Below, one piece after another: positions 9,681 through 21,542 of a stretch of DNA of 64,000 bases. The translations under genes were made by a program, and so were the position numbers. Within the stretch, counting starts at the first letter, position 1. Every line of letters starts with the position of its first letter. The stretch is from Streptacidiphilus sp. 4-A2 (GTDB taxonomy: Bacteria; Actinomycetota; Actinomycetes; Streptomycetales; Streptomycetaceae): contig JAAFYY010000001.1 of assembly GCA_014284505.1 (NCBI GenBank), positions 1,488,001-1,552,000 on the forward strand, in the 5' to 3' direction. Under the pieces are notes generated by a model that saw only the letters and a program-made list of their open reading frames with translations, ran no database searches and was not told the DNA's origin.

Positions 9681-11169
9681 GTGACACTCACCGAGCGGCT
9701 CCGGGCAGCCCTCGCCGACCGGGCGCAGGACAACACCGGCTTCGACCCGGGCGCCGAACTGGCCGAGGTGCTGTCCGGGATCGGGCTGCGCCCGGAGGAC
9801 TGCGGCGGCCGGATCGCCTTCGAGGCGCCGACCCGGTCGTGCCCAGCGTGCTGCGGCTGGCCGCGGCCACGAGCATCGCCCTGGTGGCCAAGTCGGTCGC
9901 CGTCGCCGACCTGTGGCGCCGCCGGGGCGGCCCGGGCCAGGACATCTCCATGGACCTGCGGGTGGCCCCGCACCGCCTGTGCCCCTTCTACGACCGCACC
10001 TGGGAGCTGCTGAACGGCTATCCCGGCTCGGCCCCGGCCAACCCCAGCCTGGCCCTGGCCTTCATGTACCACCGGACCGGGGACGACCGCTGGGTGATGC
10101 CGTTCAACGCCTACCCCAAGCTCAAGCTGGCCGCGCAGACCCTGCTCAACGTGCCGGACGAGATGCAGGCGGTGGCCCGGGCGATCGGCGGCTGGCGGGC
10201 CCGCGAGCTGGAGGACGCCGCGGCCGCGGCCGGGGTGGTGCTGCCGATGCTGCGCACCACGGGGAACTGCTGGCCGAGCCGCACTACCGGGAGGTGCTGG
10301 CCGGGCTGCCGCTGATCGAGGTGACCCGGATCGGCGACAGCGATCCCGAGCCGTTCCCGGCGGACCCCACCGACCCGCTGGACGGGATCCGGGCGCTGGG
10401 CATGGGCCATGTGATCGCCGGTGCCGGCACCGGCCGGACGCTGGCACTGCACGGCGCGGACGTGCTGAACCTGTGGCGGCCGGACGAGCTGGAGCACGAC
10501 GTCACCTATATCAGCGCCAATGTCGGGGTCAGGTCGGCGCTGCTCGACCCGAACGGCGCCCGCGAGGCGCAGCGGCTGCGCGGGCTGCTGGCCGGCAGCG
10601 ACGTCTTCTTCGCCAACCGGCGCCCCGGCTACCTGGAGCGGATCGGCCTGACCGCGACGGAGGCCGCCGCGGTCAGGCCCGGGATCGTCCATGCCACGGT
10701 CTCGCTCAACGGTGAGAGCGGGCCCTGGGCCGACCGCCTGGGCTTCGACCAGACGGCGGGCTGCCTGACCGGGATGATGCTGCTGGAGGGCGCCGACGGC
10801 CTGCCCGGTCTGCCGCCGACGATGGTGGTGAACGACTACATCGCGGCCTGGCTGCTGACCGCCGGGATCGTCCGGGCGCTGGTCCGCCGGTCGGTCGAGG
10901 GCGGCAGCTACCGGGTGCATGTCTCGCTGACCCGGGCCGCGCTGTGGATCATCGGCCTGGGCCTGTTCGACCGGGAGTACGCCCACAAAACTGCGGGTTC
11001 CGGCGGCAGGCACGCCTACCTGGATCCGGAGACCTTCACCGCGCAGACCCCGCTGGGGCACTACCAGGGGGTGACCGAGCAGGTCCGGATGTCGCGGACC
11101 CCGGGCCGGTACCGCGAGGTGCTGCTGCCGCGCGGGGCCTCCCCCGCCGAGTGGCTGCCCAGGGGCTGA
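9681..11169 (+). CDS. class III CoA-transferase (CaiB/BaiF family), two frameshifts
   Basis: GTG start preceded by AGGAGG. The protein (~496 aa after correction) shows CaiB/BaiF features: LRALGMGHVIAGAGTGRTLA then ADVLNLWRPDE, FFANRRPGYLERIGLT, HATVSLNGESGPWADRLGFD (catalytic-loop region) and a C-terminal domain ending SPAEWLPRG. Such enzymes move CoA between carboxylic acids or racemise branched acyl-CoA. The N-terminal ~150 residues are longer than usual. The frame shifts near 9830 and near 10262; the second lies in a G-run where one extra G restores RTTGELLAEPHYREV. Confidence 0.78.
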
Positions 11170-11186
11170 CCCCCGCCGCCGCGCAC

Positions 11187-11229
11187 GGCCGCGCCGGTCC
11201 GTGGGAGTCCGCCACGGACCGGCGCGGCC
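11187..11229. terminator. bidirectional hairpin between convergent genes
   Basis: Two perfect 18-bp complementary arms (11187-11204 and 11212-11229) around a 7-base loop lie between the stops of the CoA-transferase and glycosyltransferase genes. A stem this long and GC-rich between convergent genes is a strong terminator candidate for both. Confidence 0.8.
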
Positions 11230-11292
11230 GGGCCGGGCCCGGCCCGGCCCGGCATCGGCCCGGAGATCAGCGCCCGGGGCCGGATGCGCCGC

Positions 11293-12426
11293 TCAGCACA
11301 GGGCGAGCAGCCTGGGCACCAGCTCGGCCGGGGCGGGCATGGCCGCCAGCTCCCGCCGCACCTCCTCCGCCGCCGCGCGCATCGCCCTGTCGGACAGCAC
11401 CCGCTCCAGCAGTTCCGGGCTCAGCTCCTGGTAGCTGCTGCGCAGCCCGACGCCCCGGCGGGCCACCGCGTCGGCGTTGATGCCGCTCTCGGAGACACTG
11501 GGCAGCACCAGCTGCGGCAGCCCCGCCTCCATCGAGGCCATCGAGCTGCCCGAACCCCCGTGGTGGACCGAGGCGGTGCAGGTCCGCAGCAGCGCGTTCC
11601 ACGGCAGCCAGTCCGAGCCGCCGACCGCGCGCAGATTGGCCGGCAGCTCGCCGAGCTGCTCCAGGTCGGTGTTGCCGAGCGCGAACACGAACTCGGCGTC
11701 GACCTCGCTCATCGCCGCCACCGCCGAACGGAACTGCTCGCCCTCCATCAGCTGCGGCAGGAAGGTGCCCAGGGTGACCGCCACCCGGGGCGCTCCGGGC
11801 GCTGCCGCAGCCACTGCGGCAGCAGGCCGCCGCCGCTGAAGGAGACCGGGCGCAGCGGCCAGCCGTCGACGACGTCCACGGTGCTCGGCGGCGCCACGTC
11901 GAGCACCTGGATCTCCCCGGCGTCCGGGGCGGCGACCCCGTGCCGGGCGAAGGTGCCGGCCAGTTCGGCCAGCATGACGGCGCGCAGCGGCGCGTTCCGG
12001 GCGAAGCCGTGGTTGTGCTGGACCGCCGGGATGCCCAGCGCGGTGGCGGCCACCACCCCGGCGGTGGCCAGCGGCTCGAAGACCACCAGGTCGGCCCGCA
12101 CTCCCGGGCGTGCTCCACCAGGCCGTCCGCCACAGGTCGTTGACATGGGCGTAGAGCCGGACAAAGGCGTCCCGGTCGGCGGTGGCGCTGTCCACCACCC
12201 GCTGGAACAGCTCGGGCCTGCGGACCCCGGCCACCTCCAGCAGTTCGTGGGAGGCGTCGAGGCCGGGGGCGATGTCGACCAGCGGCAGCCCGGCCCTGGT
12301 GACCGGTTCCGCGCCCCGGTAGGAGGCGAACAGCACCTCGTGCCCGGCCGCGCGCAGCGCCCAGGCCAACGGAACCATCGGGAAGAGGTGCCCCACTGCC
12401 GGAGCACCGGTGAACAACACGCGCAC
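11293..12426 (-). CDS. GT1-family glycosyltransferase (macrolide type), frame errors
   Basis: GTG start with GGAGG five bases before it. The N-terminus MRVLFTGAPAVGHLFPMVPL is typical of MGT/GT-B glycosyltransferases acting on natural products. The C-terminal donor site reads ASVHHGGSGSSMASMEAGLP, a variant of the usual HHGGAGT with Ser in place of Ala/Thr. About 378 codons. The middle (12095-12130 and ~11795-11830) changes frame and returns; motifs DLVVFEPLATAGVVAATALG and IPAVQHNHGF sit in the shifted frame. It follows the C-methyltransferase by 30 bases on the same strand, suggesting a shared sugar-tailoring role. The acceptor is unknown. Confidence 0.8.
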   Translation of the reverse strand: MRVLFTGAPAVGHLFPMVPLAWALRAAGHEVLFASYRGAEPVTRAGLPLVDIAPGLDASHELLEVAGVRRPELFQRVVDSATADRDAFVRLYAHVNDLWRTAWWSTPGSAGRPGGLRAAGHRRGGGRHRAGHPGGPAQPRLRPERAAARRHAGRTGRHLRPARGRRPGRRGDPGARRGAAEHRGRRRRLAAAPGLLQRRRPAAAVAAAAPGAPRVAVTLGTFLPQLMEGEQFRSAVAAMSEVDAEFVFALGNTDLEQLGELPANLRAVGGSDWLPWNALLRTCTASVHHGGSGSSMASMEAGLPQLVLPSVSESGINADAVARRGVGLRSSYQELSPELLERVLSDRAMRAAAEEVRRELAAMPAPAELVPRLLALC

Positions 12427-12456
12427 GACGACCTCCTGGAGGGAAGGGACTGCGGC

Positions 12457-13697
12457 TCAGACGACGCGCACCTCGGGCACATAGACGATCCACTTGCCGC
12501 CGGCCTCGGTGAAGGCATGCTCCTTGGCCATGATCTCCTCGGCATGGTTCCAGGCGAACAGCAGTGCGTAGTCCGGGTAGTTGGCGCGGAACTCGCTGGT
12601 CGAGCGGATCGGGATATGCGTCCCCGGGGTCAGCTTCCCCTGCTTCGCCGGGTGTTGTCGACCACGCAGGAGACCAGGTCGGGGCCGATCCCGCAGTAGT
12701 TGGCCACCGTGGTGCTCTTGCCGGTCGCGCCGTAGGCCATCACGGTCCGCCCCTGCTCACGCAACGACCGCAGCAGGTCGGTCAGTTGTCTCCTGGTGTG
12801 CTGCATCCGGCGCTCGAAGCCGAGCAGCGTCTGCGGGTGGTGCAGCCCGGCCGCCTCCTCCTGCGCGATCATCCGCGCGACCGCCTCCGCGGGCTCGCGC
12901 TGCCCCTGGAACATCAGCGTGTAGCGCACCTCGCCGCCGTGCACGTCGAGGTGTTCGACATCCACGAGCTCGAAGCCGTAGTGGCGGGCCATGGCCCGGG
13001 CCGAGCGGGCGGTGAAGAAGTAGAAGTGCTCGTCGTAGATCTGGTCGAACGAGGTGCGCCGGACGATGTCACCGAGGTACGGGTCCTCGAACAGGAACAC
13101 CCCGCCGGGCTTGAGCAGTGCGGTGATGCCCTCGAACACCGAGTCCAGATAGGGGATGTGGGAGAAGGTGTTGGCGGAGTAGATGAATCCGCCTGGCCGT
13201 CGGCCTCGGCGATCTCCACCGCACTGGACTTCTCGAAGAAGTCGTTGCGGACCCGCACGCCCCTGGCCGCCGCCACCGCGCACACCCGGCTGGAGGGTCG
13301 ACCCCCAGGTGGCGCACGCCGGCGGCGCTGACCACGTCCAGCATGACCCCGTCGTTGGAGCCGATCTCGACCACGAACGCGTCCGGGGACGCGAGTTCGC
13401 GTCGCAGCAGCCGCCGGGCCAGGCCTCGAAGTGCTCGATCATGAACCGGGAGCCGGAGGTGTAGTACGGGTAGTCGTCGCGGAACATCAGCCCCCGGGGA
13501 ACCTCCTCCACCAACTGCACCAGCGAGCAGTCCTCGCACATCGCGAGCGCCAGCCGGAACAGGTACTCCTGGCCGGTTTCCCCGGGCAGCACCAGGGCGT
13601 TGGCGAGGGCCTGCGACCCGAAGTCGACGCGGGCGCGCAGACGTCCGTCGCAGACCCGGCAGACCGGCTCCCCGGCTTCGGTGTTCTCTTTGGCCAT
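12457..13697 (-). CDS. zinc-binding class I methyltransferase (NovU/TylCIII-type C-methyltransferase), frame errors
   Basis: ATG 13697 gives an N-terminal zinc-binding domain with two Cys pairs (CRVC and CEDC, ~40 residues apart). The SAM-binding motif VVEIGSNDGVMLD follows, then NTFSHIPYLDSVF, then the C-terminal domain GATGKSTTVANYCGI and the ending GGKWIVYVPEVRVV. This three-part layout is that of NDP-deoxysugar C-methyltransferases. At least three frame changes (near 13425, 13290-13190 and 12655) must be bridged; the corrected length of ~413 aa fits the family. Upstream of and co-directional with the glycosyltransferase. Confidence 0.8.
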
Positions 13698-13815
13698 GAC
13701 GGTTTCCCTTCGATTCAGGGAGGAGTGCCGGACCGGCACCGCGGGGACCGCACTCGCTTCGCCCGGCCAGCATGGGTGCGCCGGATAGCGTCTCGATCGC
13801 CTCCGACGCGACAGC

Positions 13816-13855
13816 GCACTGCCGCCCCCACGCGGATGCGCGGGGGCGGCAGTGC
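13816..13855. terminator. hairpin downstream of alpha-galactosidase
   Basis: Arms 13816-13833 and 13838-13855 pair over 17 of 18 positions around a GGAT loop, 14 bases past the alpha-galactosidase stop on the minus strand. Likely terminator of that gene; it also separates it from the methyltransferase gene downstream. Confidence 0.75.
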
Positions 13856-13868
13856 TGCTGACCGACTG

Positions 13869-15577
13869 TTACTCGGGCAGCGACCAGGTCTGGTTGGTCT
13901 GGTTGTCGCCGCAGGGCCAGATCTCCAGCCGGGTGCCGTTGGCGGCGCTGCCACCGGTGGCGTCCAGGCAGTAGCCGGAACCGGGGTTGGTCAGGTTGCC
14001 GTTCTGGGCGTAGGTCCACTGCTGTCCGGCGGAGCCGTCGCAGGTGCTCAGGTCGACGTCGGTGCCCGCCGCGGGGCCGCCGCAGGCACGTCCAGGCACT
14101 TGCCGAGGGTGCGCACGGTGCCGTCGCCCGGCAGCGTCCACTGCTGGTTCGAGTTGCCGGTGCAGCCGTAGAGGATGATCGGGTTGCCGTCGGCGGTGCC
14201 GCTGCCCGAGTCGTCCACGCACTGCCCGTTGGCACCGGTGATCTGCCCCAGGTCGGTACTCCCGGAGCAACCCGCGCTGGGGGTGACCCGGTAGATGGCG
14301 GTGCCGTGTGCCGGAATACTGGCGGTGATGGTGCCGGTGGTGCTGCTCGTGGTCCCGGCCCAGAGGTTCGTCGCCGAGTAGGTGCAGCCGGCGCCGCCGG
14401 TGAAGCCGGCGGCCGTGGCCGTGGTGGAGGCGCTGACCGTGGAGCCGCTGCGGTTGAGGATCACCACCGCCCGGGCCCCGCCCGCCAGCGGCCTGGTGAG
14501 CACGTCCAGGGTGCCGTTCTGGGGAGACCACATAGCCGGGCGAGCCGAGCGAGTCCTGGTCGACCGCGATCACCCCGGTGTTGCCGAGGGCGGCGACGGA
14601 GGCGGCAGACAGGCTGCTCACGTCGTCACTCATGATCATCGGTGCGCCCATCATCGCCCACAGCGCGATCTGGCTCTGCGACTCGGCGGCCGTCAGCCCG
14701 GAGTCCCGGCGATCAGGAAGTCCGGGTCGTCCCAGTTGCCCGGGCTCTCGTAGCGGTGGATCGGGTTGTTGTAGCCGTAGTTGGTGAGCACACTGTTCCA
14801 CCGGCTGGTACTGGGTGACGATGCGTCATATGTCTGGATGTCAGAACCCTCACGCCACAACTGCCCGTACTGGCCGACCCAGCCGAGCACGGTGTCCCAG
14901 TCGGTGGTGCCCTGGAAGTACGCCGGGGCCGACTCGGAGAACACGATGTCGCGGCCGGAGGCCTTGAGCGCGGCGGACATCTGCGAGTACGCCGACTGGT
15001 AGGTCTGCTCCTCGGTCTGCCCGGAGACACTGGGCAGGTTGCAGCCGTCCAGCTTCAGGTAGTCCACGCCCCAGGAGGCGAACAGGTCGGCGTCCTGCTG
15101 CCAGTGGTTCCAACTGCCCGCGTACCCACCGCAGGTGCTGGTCCCGGCGTCCTCATAGATGCCGAACTTCAGTCCCATGGAGTGCAGTTGAGCACCCACA
15201 TAGGCCATGCCGTCGGGGAACGTGGTCGGGTTGGCGACCAGGTTGCCGTTGGAGTCGCGGGAACTCTCCATCCAGCAGTCGTCGATGGTCACGGTGTTGT
15301 AGCCCTTGGCGGCCAGCCCGGAGGAGACCAGCGCCTCGGCGTTCTGCAGGATCGTCGACTCGGTGTAGCCGCACTGGTAGTGCGCCCAGTCGTTCCACCC
15401 CATGGGCGGGGTCACCGCCAGCGGCGCGCCGTCCCCGGAGGTCGCCGTGGTCGACGCCAGGGCGCCGGGCGCCCCGGCCGCGCCCACGCCGAGCACGGCG
15501 AGCGCCAGCAGACCGGCCCCGGCCGCACGCGCCAGCGGCCTCCGCCACGGGACGCCCGGATCACGTACGAGTTGCAT
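13869..15577 (-). CDS. secreted GH27 alpha-galactosidase with ricin-B lectin module, frame errors
   Basis: Hydrolyses terminal alpha-linked galactose. The start ATG 15577 has AGAGGAAC upstream. The signal peptide (residues ~12-42, AGLLALAVLGVGAAGAPGAL) is followed by the GH27 domain: TPPMGWNDWAHYQCGYTE, TIDDCWM, VDYLKLDGCN (nucleophile Asp) and SPGNWDDPDFL (acid/base Asp). After a beta-sandwich (~residues 310-420) comes a CBM13/ricin-B domain with QQW repeats (GNSNQQWTLPG, GSAGQQWTYAQN, NQTWSLPE). Frame changes near 14705, 14530 and 14080. About 569 codons, normal for streptomycete enzymes with a lectin module. Confidence 0.88.
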
Positions 15578-15784
15578 CGTGGAGTTCCTCTCAACGGCAG
15601 CGAGAGAGTGACGGGCCGTCGGACAGCATGGACATGTCCTGACGACCCTGGACGGGGCAGACACTAGATGCGCGGGACTGCGCGAACAAGGGGTCAGGAT
15701 GACTAAATTTGCGCATAGACCAGCGCGATCAAGCAAGAATAAGCAAACCGCCAGGCCATGGGCCCCACCGGCGCAGCCACCGGT
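15578..15784. promoter_or_regulatory. upstream region of alpha-galactosidase gene
   Basis: 207 bases between the decarboxylase stop and the alpha-galactosidase start. The distal part (15695-15755) is unusually AT-rich for this genome and likely includes the promoter. A perfect decamer palindrome GGACATGTCC lies near 15631-15641 and could bind a sugar-responsive repressor. No experimental motif matches that I know. Confidence 0.4.
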
Positions 15785-17248
15785 TCAGGTCCGCTGCACC
15801 GGGACCGGGCCCGCACCGAGGCCTGCGTCAAGGCCCGCGTCGAAGCCCGCACCGAGTCCCACACCCAGGCCCCTGCCGACCGCGACTCCCGCCCCGGCGC
15901 CGAAGCCGGTCAGGGCGTCCGCGCAGGCCCCGCCGGATTCGGCGACCACCTCGGCCAGGCTCTGCTCGGGCCGGACGGTGGCGAAGCCGGTCTCCCCGCC
16001 GGCCGTGCTGAAGCCGTGCACAGCCGGGCGCGGCACGCTGTTGTAAGCCCACGGCGCGGAGGTGCAGTAGCCGCCGGTGTCGTGCAGGACGACCAGGTCA
16101 CCCGCCTCGATCCGGGGCAGCTCGCGGTCGCGGGCCACCAGGTCACCGGCGAAGCAGAGCGGGCCGGCCACGTCCTGCGCCTCGGTGGCGCCGGTCCTGG
16201 GCGTGCCGTCCGGCCGGTGCACGCTGATCCGCAGCGGCCAGGAGTCGGGCATGAACACGGTGCGGGTGGCCAGGTGCCCGCCGGCGTGGGTGAGTGCGAT
16301 CCGACGGCCGCCGACGGTCTTGGTGTACTCGACCCGGGCCACGGTGAAGCCGTGCTTGGCGACCACCGAGCGGCCGAACTCGGTGACCAGCGCGTAGCCG
16401 CCGTCGAACAGTCCGGGTACGGCGGCACGCAGGTGCGCCGCGTAGTCGGCGTGGGTGGGGGTGATCCTGTCGTCCGCGAAGTTGACCGGCAGTCCGCCGC
16501 CCAGGTCGAGGCTGGTCACCTGGCGGCGCCCGGCCCGCTCGTTGATCTCCTCGGCGAGTTCCCAGACGGCGTGGACCCCGGCCGCGATCAGGTCGAGCGG
16601 GCAGCCCTGCGAGCCGACGTGCACATGCAGCCGAGTCAGCCAGTGGTGGCGGGCGAAGGCCGCCCGGATCCGCTCCCGCGCGCCGGGGTCGCGCAGCGGC
16701 TCACCGAATTTGGAGTGCTCGGAGGCGGTGCTCATCGCCCCGATCGAACCGGCCCCGACCTGCGGGTTGACCCGCAACCCGAGCAGCGAGGCGGGCGCCC
16801 GGCCGTCGATCAGCACCGCGATCCGCTCCACCTCGGCCAGATTGTCGGCGTTGACCGCGATCCCCAGCCGCAGCGCCTGCGCCAGCTCCGCGCCGGTCTT
16901 GGCCGGGGAGTCGAGCACGATCCGCTCCGGGGGCACCCCGGCGGCCAGGGCCAGGGCCAGCTCGCCCGGGCTTGCCACCTCGCAGCCCATACCGGCGTCC
17001 GCGACCAGGCGCAGCACCGGCACCAGGGCCGCGGCCTTCACCGCGAAGGTGTGCAGCACGGTCGTGTCCGTGCCGAAGGCGGCCCGCAGCCCGGCGACCG
17101 TCCGCCGGATGCCGTCCACGTCCAGGAACCCGGCCGCGACCCGCTGCTCCCCGACCAGCCCGGCCGCCGCCGCGGCCCGGACCACGCCGGTCCGCCGCTC
17201 GGCGTCGATCCACTGCTGCCGCTCCTGGTGAGGCTGGATGGACTCCAC
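15785..17248 (-). CDS. fold-type III PLP-dependent decarboxylase (diaminopimelate/ornithine decarboxylase family)
   Basis: 487 aa, intact. Residues ~60-70 hold the PLP-binding lysine (LHTFAVKAAALVPVLR). Further on come HVHVGSQGCPLDLI, SLDLGGGLPVNF, EFGRSVVAKHGF and the C-terminal cysteine motif VVLHDTGGYCTSAPWAYN. These match the alanine-racemase-like barrel and C-terminal domain of LysA-type decarboxylases, but the actual amino-acid substrate is uncertain. The last ~40 residues are an odd Gly/Ala/Asp tail with GAGFDAGLDAGLGAG repeats. It lies 54 bases after the iron-transporter ATPase gene in the same direction and may be co-transcribed. Confidence 0.78.
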   Translation of the reverse strand: MESIQPHQERQQWIDAERRTGVVRAAAAAGLVGEQRVAAGFLDVDGIRRTVAGLRAAFGTDTTVLHTFAVKAAALVPVLRLVADAGMGCEVASPGELALALAAGVPPERIVLDSPAKTGAELAQALRLGIAVNADNLAEVERIAVLIDGRAPASLLGLRVNPQVGAGSIGAMSTASEHSKFGEPLRDPGARERIRAAFARHHWLTRLHVHVGSQGCPLDLIAAGVHAVWELAEEINERAGRRQVTSLDLGGGLPVNFADDRITPTHADYAAHLRAAVPGLFDGGYALVTEFGRSVVAKHGFTVARVEYTKTVGGRRIALTHAGGHLATRTVFMPDSWPLRISVHRPDGTPRTGATEAQDVAGPLCFAGDLVARDRELPRIEAGDLVVLHDTGGYCTSAPWAYNSVPRPAVHGFSTAGGETGFATVRPEQSLAEVVAESGGACADALTGFGAGAGVAVGRGLGVGLGAGFDAGLDAGLGAGPVPVQRT

Positions 17249-17302
17249 GGTCGCCCGCTCCTCTCCCGGTCCGGACCCCCACCTACCAGTATCCGCAGCG
17301 GT

Positions 17303-20009
<2,707 letters not shown>

Positions 20010-20013
<4 letters not shown>

Positions 20014-21056
20014 AGCAGTCCTGCCTTGCCGAGCAGGCTGATGGCGGTGGAGCCGTCGCCGAGTTCGGGGATGGTGATCGGGTTGGGCTGGAGCTGGGCG
20101 AACGGTGTCTCGGGCGCGGTGGTGGTCACCCCGTCGTCGAGCGGGTACTCGTAGCTGATCCCGTCGGCGATGATCTGCTGGCCCTTCTTGGAGACCAGGA
20201 AGGCCACGAACTTCTGCGCGTCGGCCTGGTTCTTGGAGGACTTCAGCACTCCGGCGCCGGAGACGTCGAGCACATAGCCCGGGTCGGCGGGGGCGAAGTA
20301 GGCCAGCTTGGAGTGCATCGCGCCGGTACCGAGCTCGGCCTGCATCCGGTACCAGTAGTACTGGTTGACCACGCCGAAGGCGGCGCCGCCGCGGTTGACC
20401 TCGTCGGCGATGGTCTCGTTGTCGGGGTAGACCCGCGAGCCCGCGTTGGCCTTGATGCCCTCCAGCCAGGACAGCGCCCTGGCCTGGCCGTAGGTGCGCG
20501 CGACCGAGGTGACGATCGGCTGGAAGTCGGTTTCCCCGGCCGCGAAGGCCAGTTCGCCCTTGTACTTCGGGTCGGCCAGCTGGAGCACCGAGGTCGGCAG
20601 CTGGGCGGCGCTGATCAGGCTCGGGTTGTAGATGAGCACGCTCACCCGGGCCGAGATGCCGGCCCAGTCGCCCTGCGGCGAGTTGTACTTGCTGGGGGTG
20701 GCCGCCAGGGTGGCGGCGTCCAGCGACGAGAGCATGCCCTTGTTCTGCAGGAAGTCCAGCGCGGGCGAGTTCTCGGTGTAGAAGACGTCGGCGCGCGGGT
20801 GCCTCTGCTCGGCGACGATCTCGTCGGCGAAGGTGTCCTCGTCGTCGTAGCGGACGTTGACCTTGATGCCGGTCTGCTGCTCGAAGGCGGTGACCAGGTT
20901 CTGCGTGGTCTGCTCGTGCTGGCCGCTGTAGAGGGTGATCGACCCCTTGCCCGCGGCCGCGGAGGATCCGCCGCAGGCGGTGAGCGTGGCCGCGGACAGA
21001 GCGGCCACGGCGGCGAGGGCGAGGCCGCGCAGGGCGTTGGTACGGCGGGTGGTCAC
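20010..21056 (-). CDS. ferric-iron-binding lipoprotein (FbpA/FutA-like)
   Basis: 348 aa, intact. The signal peptide ends in lipobox LTACGGS. The mature protein begins ITLYSGQHEQTTQNLV and has YDDEDTFADEIVAEQRHPRA, DVFYTENSPAL and VNQYYWYRM, the paired-tyrosine motif of the class that binds Fe3+ through Tyr residues. It ends in a C-terminal helix ending LLGKAGLL. GTG start coupled (GTGA) to the small lipoprotein upstream; its own stop is coupled to the permease. Confidence 0.88.
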
Positions 21057-21474
21057 GAGGCTGCTCCGGGCACAGGGCGTTGACGGCGTTCTGGGCCTTG
21101 GTCACGGCGATCGCGGCGGCCGGGGCTGTGCCGGCCGTCGCCGTGCTGAACGTCAGGTAGGCGGAGTCGAGTTGGCCGACGGCCTGCTGGACCGAGCTGT
21201 CGGTGAGCTTCAGCTTCCGCAGCGGCAGCACCTGGGCCTCGGCATAGCCGACGGAGTCGGCGTCGGCGTCGGGCCCGTCGGCGAGCACGTCGGCGACGGC
21301 GGTGCAGGCCTGCTGCCGGGCGGTGCCCTGGAGCACGGAGGCCGACGCGGAGGCGGAGGCCGACTTGGCCGAGGAGCCGCAGGCGGCCAGGGTGCCTGCG
21401 GCGAGGACGGCACAGGCCAGCAGGGCCCATGGGCGCGCCGTCCTGGCGGACCGGAGCGGGTTGTCACCGGACAC
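21053..21474 (-). CDS. small lipoprotein of the iron operon, unknown family
   Basis: I do not recognise a family. Start GTG 21474 is chosen because AAGGAAG lies 11 bases upstream. A signal peptide with lipobox GTLAACGSS is followed by a Ser/Ala linker (SAKSASASASAS). A ~90-aa mostly helical domain with two cysteines comes next (QQACTAVADVLADG and NAVNALCPG). One missing C near 21062 explains the frame change needed to reach the stop that overlaps the binding-protein GTG. Sandwiched between EfeB and the Fe3+-binding protein, it may pass iron or electrons between them; that is inference. Confidence 0.65.
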
Positions 21475-21542
21475 GATGGGAGTCACTTCCTTTTCGGAGC
21501 TTCGGGAATGGGGGGTGCCACCGCGGACTGCGGCGGCTGAGC

